Of a stretch of DNA of 64,000 bases, positions 24,416-33,196 are shown one piece after another. Source of the stretch: an uncultured Alphaproteobacteria bacterium (GTDB lineage: Bacteria; Pseudomonadota; Alphaproteobacteria; Methylaequorales; Methylaequoraceae); NCBI GenBank assembly GCA_902537615.1, contig CACBBU010000005.1, positions 21,716 through 85,715 of the forward strand, written 5' to 3'. The translations under genes and the position numbers were made by a program. How positions within the stretch are numbered: the first letter of the stretch is position 1; every line of letters begins with the position of its first letter. The notes beneath the pieces were generated by a model that was given only the letters and a program-made list of their open reading frames with translations, ran no database searches and was not told the origin of the DNA.

Positions 24416-25045
24416 ATGTTAGCATTATCAATTTTTTGTTCAAGCCATAGAATATCAGTAGCTTTATCAGAGGGAAAAGAATTTCACTTTTATCATGAAA
24501 AAAAAATTAAAAATGGAAAAGTTCAAGGACTTTTTGCCATCTTAACAAAATTAAGAAGTTATAATGCATTTAGCAACCTCAATTACATACTGTTTACTAA
24601 TGGTCCCGGAAGTTTTACAGGAATAAGATCAATAAAATCAATTTGCCAGGCACTTTCATTATCCAACAGAGCTAAGATTCGTTCTATATCAACATTTTTT
24701 CCTTATTTAATAAGAGAATTAGATAATAATTGTGAAATTATTGTAATATATAGATCTTCAGGATTTAATTTTTTCTATAAACAGTTTGAAATAAAAAAAA
24801 GAAAAATAATAGAAAAATCAGAACTATTTGTTGATAATGTTAAAAAAATTGAATTTTTTTTTAAAAAAAAAAAAAAGCTGAATGATAAAATTTACATTGT
24901 CACTGATGAGCAGGAGATAAAAAGATTTTTTAAAAATAATGTTAAATTCTATTCTATAAATGCAAAAGACTTAACTGAGTGCTTTTTAAACGGTTATTCT
25001 AGAAATAACCAAGATATATTTTATCATAATACATACTATGAATGA
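24416..25045 (+). CDS. tsaB: tRNA threonylcarbamoyladenosine protein TsaB
   Basis: A 209-residue ASKHA-fold protein, partner of TsaD in t6A37 tRNA modification. The motif NGPGSFTGIRSIKSICQAL at about 61-80 is the TsaB signature. The C-terminal half is diverged and lysine-rich. It overlaps the rimI-like gene by 8 nt, the usual alphaproteobacterial pair. Confidence 0.9.
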   Translation: MLALSIFCSSHRISVALSEGKEFHFYHEKKIKNGKVQGLFAILTKLRSYNAFSNLNYILFTNGPGSFTGIRSIKSICQALSLSNRAKIRSISTFFPYLIRELDNNCEIIVIYRSSGFNFFYKQFEIKKRKIIEKSELFVDNVKKIEFFFKKKKKLNDKIYIVTDEQEIKRFFKNNVKFYSINAKDLTECFLNGYSRNNQDIFYHNTYYE

Positions 25046-25502
25046 GTTTATTTTTAAAAATTTAAAAGAAAATAACTGTTCTTCTTTACATTTATTTCAA
25101 AAGGAATTTAAAGAGCTAAAAAATAACATTTGGATGATTGATGATCTTAAAAACTTAATTAGCAAAGAGGGTTTTTTTGGTAAATTATGTTTAAAAAATA
25201 ATTTAATTGCAGGGTTTTGCTTGGGGAATCAAGTTTTTGATATATTTGAGATTTATTCAATTTTTATCCATCCTCAATTTAGAAGAAGAGGTATAGGAAA
25301 GAAATTTTTAGAGGAATGTAAAATTTTTTGCCAAAAAAACAAAGTAAAAAGAATTATGTTAGAGGTAAATATAAAAAATAATGTTGCAAAAAAATTCTAT
25401 ACTTTTAATGAATTTAAAAATTGTGGTGTAAGAAAAGATTACTACTTTGATAATTCAGGAAGAAATGATGCTCAGCTTATGGAATTGGAAATTATGAAGT
25501 GA
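25038..25502 (+). CDS. rimI: GNAT acetyltransferase, RimI-like
   Basis: A 154-residue GNAT protein. The acetyl-CoA loop is HPQFRRRGIGKKFLEECK at about 80-97, and a C-terminal VNIKNNVAKKFYTFNEFK follows RimI geometry. RimI acetylates the N-terminal alanine of ribosomal protein S18; coupling to tsaB supports the call, though substrate is not provable. Its 3' end overlaps the convergent TusA-like gene by about 11 nt. Confidence 0.85.
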   Translation: MNEFIFKNLKENNCSSLHLFQKEFKELKNNIWMIDDLKNLISKEGFFGKLCLKNNLIAGFCLGNQVFDIFEIYSIFIHPQFRRRGIGKKFLEECKIFCQKNKVKRIMLEVNIKNNVAKKFYTFNEFKNCGVRKDYYFDNSGRNDAQLMELEIMK

Positions 25503-25707
25503 GCGTGAGCTTGAAGATATCTTTTTTAATTTTTTTTGATGATATATGAAAATTTTTCTTTAAAGAATTTGTTAGTCTGTCAAGATTTGTTTTCCCTTTA
25601 ATAATAATTATTTTTTGATCATTAGTATTAGTTTTGATGAATTCTTTGGCCTTAATAAAAGTCATTGGGCAATCAAAACCTGTTATATCTAAAACTTTTT
25701 TTTTCAT
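25492..25707 (-). CDS. TusA/SirA-like sulfur-carrier family protein, variant CPxT motif
   Basis: A 71-residue protein that fits the TusA size and start: VLDITGFDCPMTFIKAKEFI. The sulfur-accepting cysteine at about residue 14 is kept, but the family CPxP becomes CPMT. TusA relays sulfur for tRNA thiolation and other pathways; the altered motif makes the exact role uncertain. Convergent and overlapping with the rimI-like gene; divergent from fur across 108 bp. Confidence 0.78.
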   Translation of the reverse strand: MKKKVLDITGFDCPMTFIKAKEFIKTNTNDQKIIIIKGKTNLDRLTNSLKKNFHISSKKIKKDIFKLTLTS

Positions 25708-25816
25708 AATATCTTGGTTTGTGTTATATTAACTAAAAGATTGTAATTAACTGTTGATATAGAAATATAAACATTGTAACAAATCATTAACAAAAACTAT
25801 ATATTTTTTTAAAGCT

Positions 25817-26230
25817 ATGTCTTCATTATTAGATAAATGTAACAAACTTGGTCTTAAAATGACCGAGCAAAGAAAGGTGATAGTTCAGGTGTTAGCCGAT
25901 TCAAAGGATCATCCCGATGTTGAATTAGTTTATAAAAGAGCATCTGAGATTGACGCTAACATCGGAATTGCCACAGTCTACAGAACAATTAGACTTTTTG
26001 AAGAAAATAATATTATTGAAAAGCATGAGTTTAAAGATGGAAGATTTAGGTACGAGGAAGTTCCTGATGAGCATCACGATCATCTTATAGATGTAAGAAA
26101 TGGAAAAGTTATTGAATTTCAGAATGATGCTATTGAGGAACTTCAAAAAAGAGTAGCAAAAGAATTAGGTTATGAATTAGTTGATCATAGATTAGAATTG
26201 TATGGTGTTCCAGCTAAAAACAAAAAATAA
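25817..26230 (+). CDS. fur: Fur-family metal regulator (Fur/Mur)
   Basis: A 137-residue Fur protein. The winged helix includes ANIGIATVYRTIRLFEENN, and the metal motif HHDHLIDVRNGKVIEF is the alphaproteobacterial Fur/Mur form. The C-terminal CxxC structural zinc site is absent, as in many alphaproteobacterial Mur proteins, so manganese- as well as iron-responsive control is possible. It is followed by, and overlaps, the OlsB-like gene. Confidence 0.9.
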   Translation: MSSLLDKCNKLGLKMTEQRKVIVQVLADSKDHPDVELVYKRASEIDANIGIATVYRTIRLFEENNIIEKHEFKDGRFRYEEVPDEHHDHLIDVRNGKVIEFQNDAIEELQKRVAKELGYELVDHRLELYGVPAKNKK

Positions 26231-27149
26231 ATCTGCTGTTAATTCTACCAATAAAAATTTTGGTAAATTTAAATCAATTTTACATAAAGTAAAGTATGTT
26301 GCAAAAAACGTTATTTATGTGAAAAGATGGTCAAGTGAGATTAAGACAGAAAAACTTAAAGAAATAAACTACACGTCCGAGAAATTTAATCATAGAAGAA
26401 AACAGAATCAATTAGATTTTTCTTTTAAAAATTACCAGATCAAAATTATTAGGCATCCTGACCCTTTACTTCTTAAAGCAAAAAAATTAAGGCAAAAGAT
26501 TTTTTTTGAAGATTGTAATGAACAAAAAATGGACTCTGATGAATTTGATGATTATTGTGATCACCTTGTCGTTATTGACAAATCAGTGGCAAGTGATTTT
26601 GTTGTAGGTACATATAGATTGCTCCTCAAAGGAAAAAATCAAAAATATAGAAGATTTTACAGTGAATCTGAGTTTGACATTTCAAACCTATTTAAAAAAA
26701 ATACTTCAATGTTAGAGGCTGGGAGATCTTGCGTTGATAAAAATTACAGAGATGGAAAAATAATAAAACTTTTATGGAGAGGTCTTGCTTTTTACATTAT
26801 ACAAAAAAAAGTGGATTTGATTTTTGGTTGTGCAAGCTTTCCTTCATCAAATTATTCTGAATTTGAAACTCAACTTTCTTATTTAAATCATTTCCATAAA
26901 CCTCCACCAAAATATTCAACCTTTCCTAAAGAAAAGTTAAAGGCCGATACAAATATTTTATCACAAAAAAAGATCAATGAGTATGAAGAGTTTAGGTTAC
27001 TTCCCCCTTTGATAAAGGCTTATATAAGAGCAGGTGCGTGGGTTGGTAAAGGTGCTGTTGTAGACAAGAAGTTTAATACGACGGACGTATTGATAATTCT
27101 AAAATCCCAAAATATCATAAAAAAATACTCAAATTTATCATTTAAATAA
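26202..27149 (+). CDS. olsB: OlsB-like GNAT acyltransferase (putative ornithine N-acyltransferase)
   Basis: A 315-residue protein. From residue about 78 it matches the hemolysin-like/OlsB family: RHPDPLLLKAKKLRQKIFFED, DEFDDYCDHLVVID, LEAGRSCVDKNYRDGKIIKLLWRGLAFYI, and C-terminal RLLPPLIKAYIRAGAWVGKGAVVD. OlsB transfers a 3-hydroxyacyl chain from ACP to ornithine. The ~75-residue N-terminal extension overlaps fur by 29 nt and has no other in-frame ATG, so the true start may be a non-ATG codon further in. It is directly followed by a PlsC-type acyltransferase, the OlsA position. Confidence 0.78.
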   Translation: MVFQLKTKNKSAVNSTNKNFGKFKSILHKVKYVAKNVIYVKRWSSEIKTEKLKEINYTSEKFNHRRKQNQLDFSFKNYQIKIIRHPDPLLLKAKKLRQKIFFEDCNEQKMDSDEFDDYCDHLVVIDKSVASDFVVGTYRLLLKGKNQKYRRFYSESEFDISNLFKKNTSMLEAGRSCVDKNYRDGKIIKLLWRGLAFYIIQKKVDLIFGCASFPSSNYSEFETQLSYLNHFHKPPPKYSTFPKEKLKADTNILSQKKINEYEEFRLLPPLIKAYIRAGAWVGKGAVVDKKFNTTDVLIILKSQNIIKKYSNLSFK

Positions 27150-27967
27150 TGCTATACTCTCCAATTCTTTCTTGTCTAAGAATTTTACCTTTTTTTATTT
27201 GGACTATTCTTTGTGCTTTTTTTCAATCAATTTACCACTTTGTTTTAAGAAAAAATTTTTTCTTATTTTATAAAATTTTCTTCAAAGGGCTCGTAAAAAT
27301 TTTTGGTATCAAAGTAAATATAAAAGGAAGACAATCTAAAAAAAAAGTTTTATTTGTATCAAATCATATTTCCTACCTTGATATATTTGTTTTAGGTTCA
27401 AGTGCTGACGGCTTATTTGTTGCTAAATCAGAAATAGATTCTTGGCCATTTATAAATACAATGTGTGCTCTTGGTAGAACAATTTTTGTTAATAGAAATG
27501 ACATAATAAAGGTCAAAGGCCAAATGAACAGAATTTTATCTACCTTAAAAAGTGGATACAGTGTTATATTATTTCCTGAGGGAACTTCAAGTGACGGCTC
27601 TAGAGTACTGCCTTTTAAAACCTCACTTTTAGGAGTTATTGAAGATAAATATCGTCAGGAATTCCATATCCAACCAGTATCTATATCTTACAGTAAGCTT
27701 GATGGAATACCCTTGGAAACAAAATTCAGACCTTTTTTTGCATGGTTTGGTAACATGGATCTTCTTTCGCATGCATGGAAATTTCTAGGACTTGGTTTTA
27801 GTGAGGTAAATGTAAATTTTCACCAGCCTAAAAAATTTTCACACTTTAAAGATAGAAAACATGCTGCTAAATACTGTCACGAGATAATATCCTCGCAAAT
27901 TAGTAAAGACTTTCAGAACATGGAGGTAGAAAAAAAAATCAGACTTTATGAATTTATGCTCTTGTAA
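27149..27967 (+). CDS. PlsC/OlsA-like 1-acylglycerol-3-phosphate (or lyso-ornithine lipid) O-acyltransferase
   Basis: A 272-residue membrane acyltransferase. It has an N-terminal hydrophobic segment, the catalytic H-x4-D as SNHISYLDIF at about 70-79, and the substrate motif FPEGTSSDGSRVLPFK at about 147-162. Alone it could be PlsC. Its 1-nt stop/start overlap with the OlsB-like gene suggests OlsA, which completes ornithine lipid by O-acylation. Many alphaproteobacteria have this pair just before miaB. Confidence 0.8.
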   Translation: MLYSPILSCLRILPFFIWTILCAFFQSIYHFVLRKNFFLFYKIFFKGLVKIFGIKVNIKGRQSKKKVLFVSNHISYLDIFVLGSSADGLFVAKSEIDSWPFINTMCALGRTIFVNRNDIIKVKGQMNRILSTLKSGYSVILFPEGTSSDGSRVLPFKTSLLGVIEDKYRQEFHIQPVSISYSKLDGIPLETKFRPFFAWFGNMDLLSHAWKFLGLGFSEVNVNFHQPKKFSHFKDRKHAAKYCHEIISSQISKDFQNMEVEKKIRLYEFMLL

Positions 27968-27997
27968 TAAGTTTAAATTTCTTTAATTATTTAAATT

Positions 27998-29333
27998 ATG
28001 TATCAATCTTTCTTTGTAAAAACATACGGCTGTCAAATGAATCAATATGACTCTGAAAAAATTGATGAGTTACTTGTTCATAATGGGTTTAAAAAAGCTC
28101 AAAACTTGGAGATGTCTGATGTTGCAATATTAAACACATGTCACATTAGAGAGAAAGCAAGTGAAAAATTTTACTCTGATTTAGGAAGATTATCAGTTTA
28201 TAAAAGAAATAAAGAAAAGCTTGGAGAAAAAATGCAGATTGTTGTTATGGGATGCGTTGCCCAAGCAGAGGGTGAGGAGGTAATAAAAAGAAATACACTT
28301 GTGGACTATGTTATTGGACCTCAAAATATACAATCTATTCCTGAATTATTGAGGACAAAATCAAAAGAGACAATACATACAAACTTTTTGTGTGAACAAA
28401 AATTTAGTTCCTTTCCAAAATCTTTTCTTGGGGGGGGCCTCTAGGCAAATTACAATTCAAGAGGGCTGTGATAAATTTTGCTCTTTTTGTGTAGTCCCTT
28501 ATACAAGAGGGAATGAATATTCCAGGTCAGTGGAGGAGATTTTTGCCGAAGCAAAAAATTTAGTTGAAAATGGTGCTTTAGAAATAAATCTTCTTGGTCA
28601 AAACGTAAGTTCATACAAGTCATCTATTTTTGAGAAATCAGAAAAAAAGCAAGTAGATTTGGCGAAGCTCTGTAATATTTTATCATCTTTGCCTGAGTTG
28701 AAAAGGATACGATATATAACCTCACACCCTTCAGATATTAACGATGAATTAATTTTAGAACATAAAAATAATAAAAAGTTAATGCCATTTCTTCATTTGC
28801 CTGTTCAGTCTGGTTCAAACAAAATTTTAAAAAAAATGAACAGGAAGTATTCCAAAGAAAACTATATTGACTTAATCAATAAAATTAAATGTGAAGTAAA
28901 AAATATGGCCTTTTCCTCAGATTTTATTGTTGGTTATCCTGGAGAAACAAATAACGACTTTGAAGATACGTTAGACCTAATTAACAAAGTGGGTTTTGCA
29001 AGTTCGTATTCATTCAAATATTCTCCAAGGCCTGGAACACCTGCTTCATTGATTAAAAACCAGATTAATGACGAAATTTTAGATAAAAGATTAAATAAAA
29101 TACAAAAAATACTAAATGATCAGCAAAAAAAATTTAATGAGACCTTTTTAGAAAAGGAAATTGATATTTTATTTACAAATTTAGGAAAAAAAAATAACCA
29201 ATATGTTGGCAGAACAGCTTTTTTGCAGCCTGTACATGTAATTTCTTCAAAAGATTTAGTAGGGAAAATTCTAAAAATTAAAATAGAAAGATTGACCTCT
29301 TTCTCATTTCATGGAAAAATTTTAAGTTCATAA
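27998..29333 (+). pseudogene. miaB: tRNA-2-methylthio-N6-dimethylallyladenosine synthase MiaB, frameshifted
   Basis: Two pieces of one MiaB. 27998-28444 gives the N-terminal UPF0004 domain with its three cluster cysteines (YGCQMN, NTCHIRE, VMGCVAQ). The frame that resumes around 28430 and ends at 29333 gives the radical-SAM domain (EGCDKFCSFCVVPYTRG, C-x3-C-x2-C) and the TRAM end. They are split by an eight-G run at 28430-28437. With seven Gs the join would read SFLGGASRQITIQEG, a normal MiaB sequence. So either one extra G is a real mutation or phase-variable tract, or it is a sequencing or assembly error. The upstream piece alone cannot be active. Both halves look undecayed, which favours error or slippage over an old pseudogene. 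Confidence 0.9.
28430..28437 (+). repeat. Homopolymer tract of eight Gs inside miaB
   Basis: In a region of about 30% GC a run of eight Gs is striking. It sits exactly where the miaB reading frame breaks. Removing one G restores the family sequence. Confidence 0.95.
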
Positions 29334-29338
29334 AAGCT

Positions 29339-30349
29339 TTGAAAAAAAAATTGAAAAAAAATGAACTATTTTCAAGAATTATCTCTTTTGAAGATAACCT
29401 AATTCTTCCTGATTTTTTTGGAACGAATGATGAAAATTTAAAAAAGCTTGAAAATGCTTTTGGCGTTTGTATTCTTCCAAGAGGAAACTATTTGAAGATT
29501 GAAGGTTTGCAAGAGAATGTTAATCAGACAGATATTGTTTTAAAAAAGCTTTATGAGGGAGTGAAAAAAAATAAGTCTTTAAGTTCTTCCGATATTGATA
29601 CTATCATTAAAATATTTAAAAACCAAAATTATGATAAGCCAATAAAGGAATACGAAGTGATTGAGTCCTTAAATATAGTAGCAGGAAGAAAGATCATAAA
29701 ACCAAGGTCAAAGAAGCAACTAGATTATTTTAATTTGGTTAAAGAAAAGCAAATGGTTTTCTGTTGCGGTCCGGCTGGTACTGGAAAAACATATTTAGCT
29801 GTGGCTTATGCTGTTTCTATGTTAAAGTCAGGAGAAATTGAAAAGATAATTTTAACTAGACCTGCAGTTGAAGCGGGGGAAAGGTTAGGCTTTCTCCCAG
29901 GAGATATAAAAGAAAAGATTGATCCTTATCTTAGACCGATTTATGATGCATTGAATGATATGCTTTCATTTTCTGAGGTAATAAAAAAAATAGAATCTGG
30001 ATTTATAGAAATTGCCCCTCTTGCATTCATGAGAGGAAGGACGCTATCTAACGCCTTCATAATTTTGGATGAGTCGCAAAACACAACAGCTGTACAAATG
30101 AAAATGTTTCTCACAAGGTTAGGTGAAAACTCAAAAATGATTGTTACTGGTGATTTATCTCAAGTTGATCTTCCATCTGGTACAAAGTCTGGTTTGAGAG
30201 AATCTATAAATATATTAAAAAATGTTGAAGAGATCGGTTTTCTGGAATTTTCAGATAGTGATGTAGTGAGAAACCCTTTAGTATCAAAAATTGTAAAACA
30301 ATATGAGAGGTTTGAGAAAGATAAAGGTGTTGGAAAAGAATATGTATAG
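29339..30349 (+). CDS. PhoH-like ATPase (YbeZ)
   Basis: A 336-residue PhoH-family protein. Walker A is FCCGPAGTGKTYLAVAYA at about 141-158 and Walker B is AFIILDESQNTT. The N-terminal 100 residues contain a KH-like RNA-binding region. The frame has no ATG near its start, so a TTG at 29339 (5 nt after the miaB stop) or at 29351 is used. It is followed by ybeY, its usual partner in rRNA maturation. The name PhoH recalls phosphate control in E. coli, but this housekeeping-position paralogue is YbeZ-like. Confidence 0.92.
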   Translation: MKKKLKKNELFSRIISFEDNLILPDFFGTNDENLKKLENAFGVCILPRGNYLKIEGLQENVNQTDIVLKKLYEGVKKNKSLSSSDIDTIIKIFKNQNYDKPIKEYEVIESLNIVAGRKIIKPRSKKQLDYFNLVKEKQMVFCCGPAGTGKTYLAVAYAVSMLKSGEIEKIILTRPAVEAGERLGFLPGDIKEKIDPYLRPIYDALNDMLSFSEVIKKIESGFIEIAPLAFMRGRTLSNAFIILDESQNTTAVQMKMFLTRLGENSKMIVTGDLSQVDLPSGTKSGLRESINILKNVEEIGFLEFSDSDVVRNPLVSKIVKQYERFEKDKGVGKEYV

Positions 30350-30359
30350 TCTTTAAAAA

Positions 30360-30833
30360 ATGATTGAGTTTAATTTTGAGTATCTAAATTCTTTCAATGA
30401 AAATGAAATTAAAAAGATTGTTGAAAAGTCAACATCATTAGTTTTGAAAGAAATGGACTTCAAAAAAAATTATTACTTATCAATTTTATTGACCAATGAT
30501 GAAGGGATAAAAAAAATTAATAAAAAATATAGAAAAATAAATAAATCAACAAATGTCTTATCTTTTCCACAAAATGAACAAAGGTTAATAACAAAAAAAA
30601 CGTCTAAAATTATCCTTGGAGATATAGTAATATCTCTGGAGAAGATTATGAAGGAATCTAAGTTGCAAAATAAAAAGTTTTCAGATCACTTAACACATAT
30701 GGTAATACATGGTCTTTTGCACTTATTAGGTTTTAATCACGAAAAATTAAAAGATTTTAAGATAATGAAAAAAAAAGAAATAAACGTTTTATCTAAATTA
30801 TCAATTTCTTCACCATACGTAATAAATGATTAG
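30360..30833 (+). CDS. ybeY: Endoribonuclease YbeY
   Basis: A 157-residue metal-dependent RNase for 16S rRNA 3'-end maturation and quality control. The zinc motif H-x3-H-x5-H is seen in HGLLHLLGFNH at about 119-129, together with STNVLSFP at about 62. Located between the PhoH-like gene and corC, as in most proteobacteria. Confidence 0.94.
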   Translation: MIEFNFEYLNSFNENEIKKIVEKSTSLVLKEMDFKKNYYLSILLTNDEGIKKINKKYRKINKSTNVLSFPQNEQRLITKKTSKIILGDIVISLEKIMKESKLQNKKFSDHLTHMVIHGLLHLLGFNHEKLKDFKIMKKKEINVLSKLSISSPYVIND

Positions 30834-31668
30834 AAATTTTTTTTACAAATTTAAAGGGTTGTTAAAATTCTCAGAAAAAGAAAATATTAAAGAGGTTCTG
30901 GAGGATTTAATTGAAGAAGATGTTAACGGCTCAAATAATATTGATGCGGGTACTCGTAATATTTTTAAGAACGTTATCAATCTGAGTGATAAGTGCATTG
31001 AAGATATAATGATACCACGAGCAGATATAGATGCAGTTTCAGTTGATACGACTTACAACGAACTAGTTCTTTTTATTGATAAAACAAAACATTCAAGAAT
31101 ACCTGTCTTTGACAGTAATTTAGATAAAATTTTGGGAATGATACACATTAGAGATTTATTTGAGAAAATTCATAATAGCAGTACCCAAAAAAAGAAATTA
31201 AAAATTTCAAAAAAAATAATAAGAAAAATTTTGTTTTCTTCACCAACCATGAAAATTTTGGACCTTCTCTTAAAAATGAGGTCGGAACAGATTCATATGT
31301 CAATAGTAGTAGATGAATTCGGAGGTACGAACGGTTTAGTAACGATTGAAGATTTAGTTGAAGAAATAGTTGGTGAAATAAAAGATGAACACGACTCTGA
31401 AGAAGCTGAGGAAATTAAAAAGGTATCTAAAAGAAACTTTGAGCTCCCAGCTAGGGTATCATTAGAAGAGTTTGAAAAAGAAATTGGCGTGAAACTTAAA
31501 ATTGAAAAAAAAGATGAGATTGATACGATTGGAGGATTTATTTTTTTCCTAATTGGCCGAATTCCTGGTAGAGGTGAAGTTATTAGCTATAATAAAGTAC
31601 TAGAATTTACAATAATAGAAGCAGATACCAGACGTATAAAAAAGATTTTAGTTACTTTAAAAAAATGA
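30826..31668 (+). CDS. CorC/HlyC-family CBS-domain protein
   Basis: A 280-residue cytosolic protein with two CBS domains (IMIPRADIDAVSVD and the GGTNGLVTIEDLVEEIVGEI segment) and a C-terminal CorC_HlyC domain ending around ADTRRIKKILV. Proposed roles are in magnesium/cobalt efflux or membrane homeostasis. It lacks the N-terminal membrane domain of the larger CorB-type relatives. Overlaps ybeY by 8 nt and lnt by 4 nt. Confidence 0.9.
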   Translation: MIRNFFYKFKGLLKFSEKENIKEVLEDLIEEDVNGSNNIDAGTRNIFKNVINLSDKCIEDIMIPRADIDAVSVDTTYNELVLFIDKTKHSRIPVFDSNLDKILGMIHIRDLFEKIHNSSTQKKKLKISKKIIRKILFSSPTMKILDLLLKMRSEQIHMSIVVDEFGGTNGLVTIEDLVEEIVGEIKDEHDSEEAEEIKKVSKRNFELPARVSLEEFEKEIGVKLKIEKKDEIDTIGGFIFFLIGRIPGRGEVISYNKVLEFTIIEADTRRIKKILVTLKK

Positions 31669-33185
31669 TTAAAACCCCATTATGGATTTTCATAACTCTT
31701 GGAATTTTTCTTGGAGTTTCCCAATCCTTCTTTTTTCTAACACCAATTGTAATAATTACATATTTTTTATTTATTAAAAAAATTCTTCTAAAAGATAATC
31801 TTAAAGATTCTTTTTTTGCAGGATGGAGCTTTGGTATCGGTTTTTATATTGGTTCAATGCACTGGATAATTTCTCCTTTTTTAATATACGAAAAACATCT
31901 TTTTTTATCTCCTGTTTCAATTCTTTTCCCTTTATTGATGGGGTTATTTTTCTCTATTCCATCTGTTTTAATAACAATTCTAAAAAACTTTGTTTTTTTT
32001 CATAAATTGTCTCTTATTTCAAAAGCCTTTATGATAGCAACTTTTTTTTTTATTTCAGAGATTATTAAATCACAAATATTTGGAGGTTTACCATTAAATC
32101 TAACAGGACATTTGTGGGCATTCAATCACGAATTTATTCAAGTTTCTAAATTTATAGGGGTCATGGGACTGAGTTTTTTTACCCTCTTATGGATAAGTAG
32201 TATATCAATTTTTTTAATTGAAAAAAAATTCTCACATAGCCTTTTAACCTTTATTTTTTTCCCTTTATTTTTATTAAGCTTTAATTTTTTTTCAAATTTT
32301 CAAAAATCTAAAGCTGTAAACAACCAAATAAGTTTTAGAGTAATTCAACCTAATATTCCTCAAATTGAAAAGTGGAATAAGTTATATTTTGAGAAGAATA
32401 TTAATAAATTGTTAGAATTGACAAATAAAGAAAATCTTGAAGAAAAGGACAAGATTGTGGTTTGGCCGGAGGTAGCTCTGACCTATTTTTTAACAGAAGA
32501 ATCAGATGTTATAGAATATATAAAAAAAAATATTCCTAAAAATATAACGCTTATAACAGGTGGGTTAAGAAGGGAATTTAACAATAAAAATTTCAAGATT
32601 TATAATTCTTTATATCTAATAAATAATGAGAATTTTGATTTTTACGATAAAAAAAAATTAGTACCATTCGGAGAGTTTGTTCCATTAAGAGGAATCTTAA
32701 AATCTTTTAAGCTTGCGCCAGGTACTTCAGATTTTAGTGAAGGAGATAAGGTGAATCAAATGAGAATCAAATTAGAAAATAAAGAATTTTTTTTTGAACC
32801 TTCTATTTGCTATGAAGCAATCTTTCAAACATTTTCAAAAAATAAATCATCAGTGTTTGTAAATATAACTAATGATGCTTGGTTTGGTAAAACTATTGGT
32901 CCTAGACAACACTTAGCATCACAGATTTTTAGATCAGTGGAAAAGTCTGTATTTTTTTTAAGATCAGCTAATTCTGGTATTTCAGTAATTGTCAATAATA
33001 AAGGGAAAATCTTAAAAAAAATTAGCCTCAATTCTGTGGGATACATTGAGATGAAAACTCAACTTTCGTCAGAGGAAACTTTTTTTGAACGTCATGGAAA
33101 TATTACAGTTTTTTTTACAATTATTTTCTTAGGTTTATTATTTTACTTGATTGAATTTATAATTTCTTTAAAAAGATATAGATAA
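31665..33185 (+). CDS. lnt: Apolipoprotein N-acyltransferase
   Basis: A 506-residue inner-membrane enzyme adding the third acyl chain to lipoproteins. About six N-terminal membrane segments are followed by a nitrilase-type domain with catalytic Glu (VVWPEVALTY), Lys (YDKKKLVPFGEFVP) and Cys (EPSICYEAIF) and a last membrane helix. Overlaps corC by 4 nt. Confidence 0.95.
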   Translation: MIKTPLWIFITLGIFLGVSQSFFFLTPIVIITYFLFIKKILLKDNLKDSFFAGWSFGIGFYIGSMHWIISPFLIYEKHLFLSPVSILFPLLMGLFFSIPSVLITILKNFVFFHKLSLISKAFMIATFFFISEIIKSQIFGGLPLNLTGHLWAFNHEFIQVSKFIGVMGLSFFTLLWISSISIFLIEKKFSHSLLTFIFFPLFLLSFNFFSNFQKSKAVNNQISFRVIQPNIPQIEKWNKLYFEKNINKLLELTNKENLEEKDKIVVWPEVALTYFLTEESDVIEYIKKNIPKNITLITGGLRREFNNKNFKIYNSLYLINNENFDFYDKKKLVPFGEFVPLRGILKSFKLAPGTSDFSEGDKVNQMRIKLENKEFFFEPSICYEAIFQTFSKNKSSVFVNITNDAWFGKTIGPRQHLASQIFRSVEKSVFFLRSANSGISVIVNNKGKILKKISLNSVGYIEMKTQLSSEETFFERHGNITVFFTIIFLGLLFYLIEFIISLKRYR

Positions 33186-33196
33186 CTTCTAAATAA

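Noticed and set aside
33186..33196. Possible SAM-responsive riboswitch before metK
   Set aside because: The gap after lnt is only 11 nt, too short for any riboswitch, and the upstream sequence codes for Lnt.
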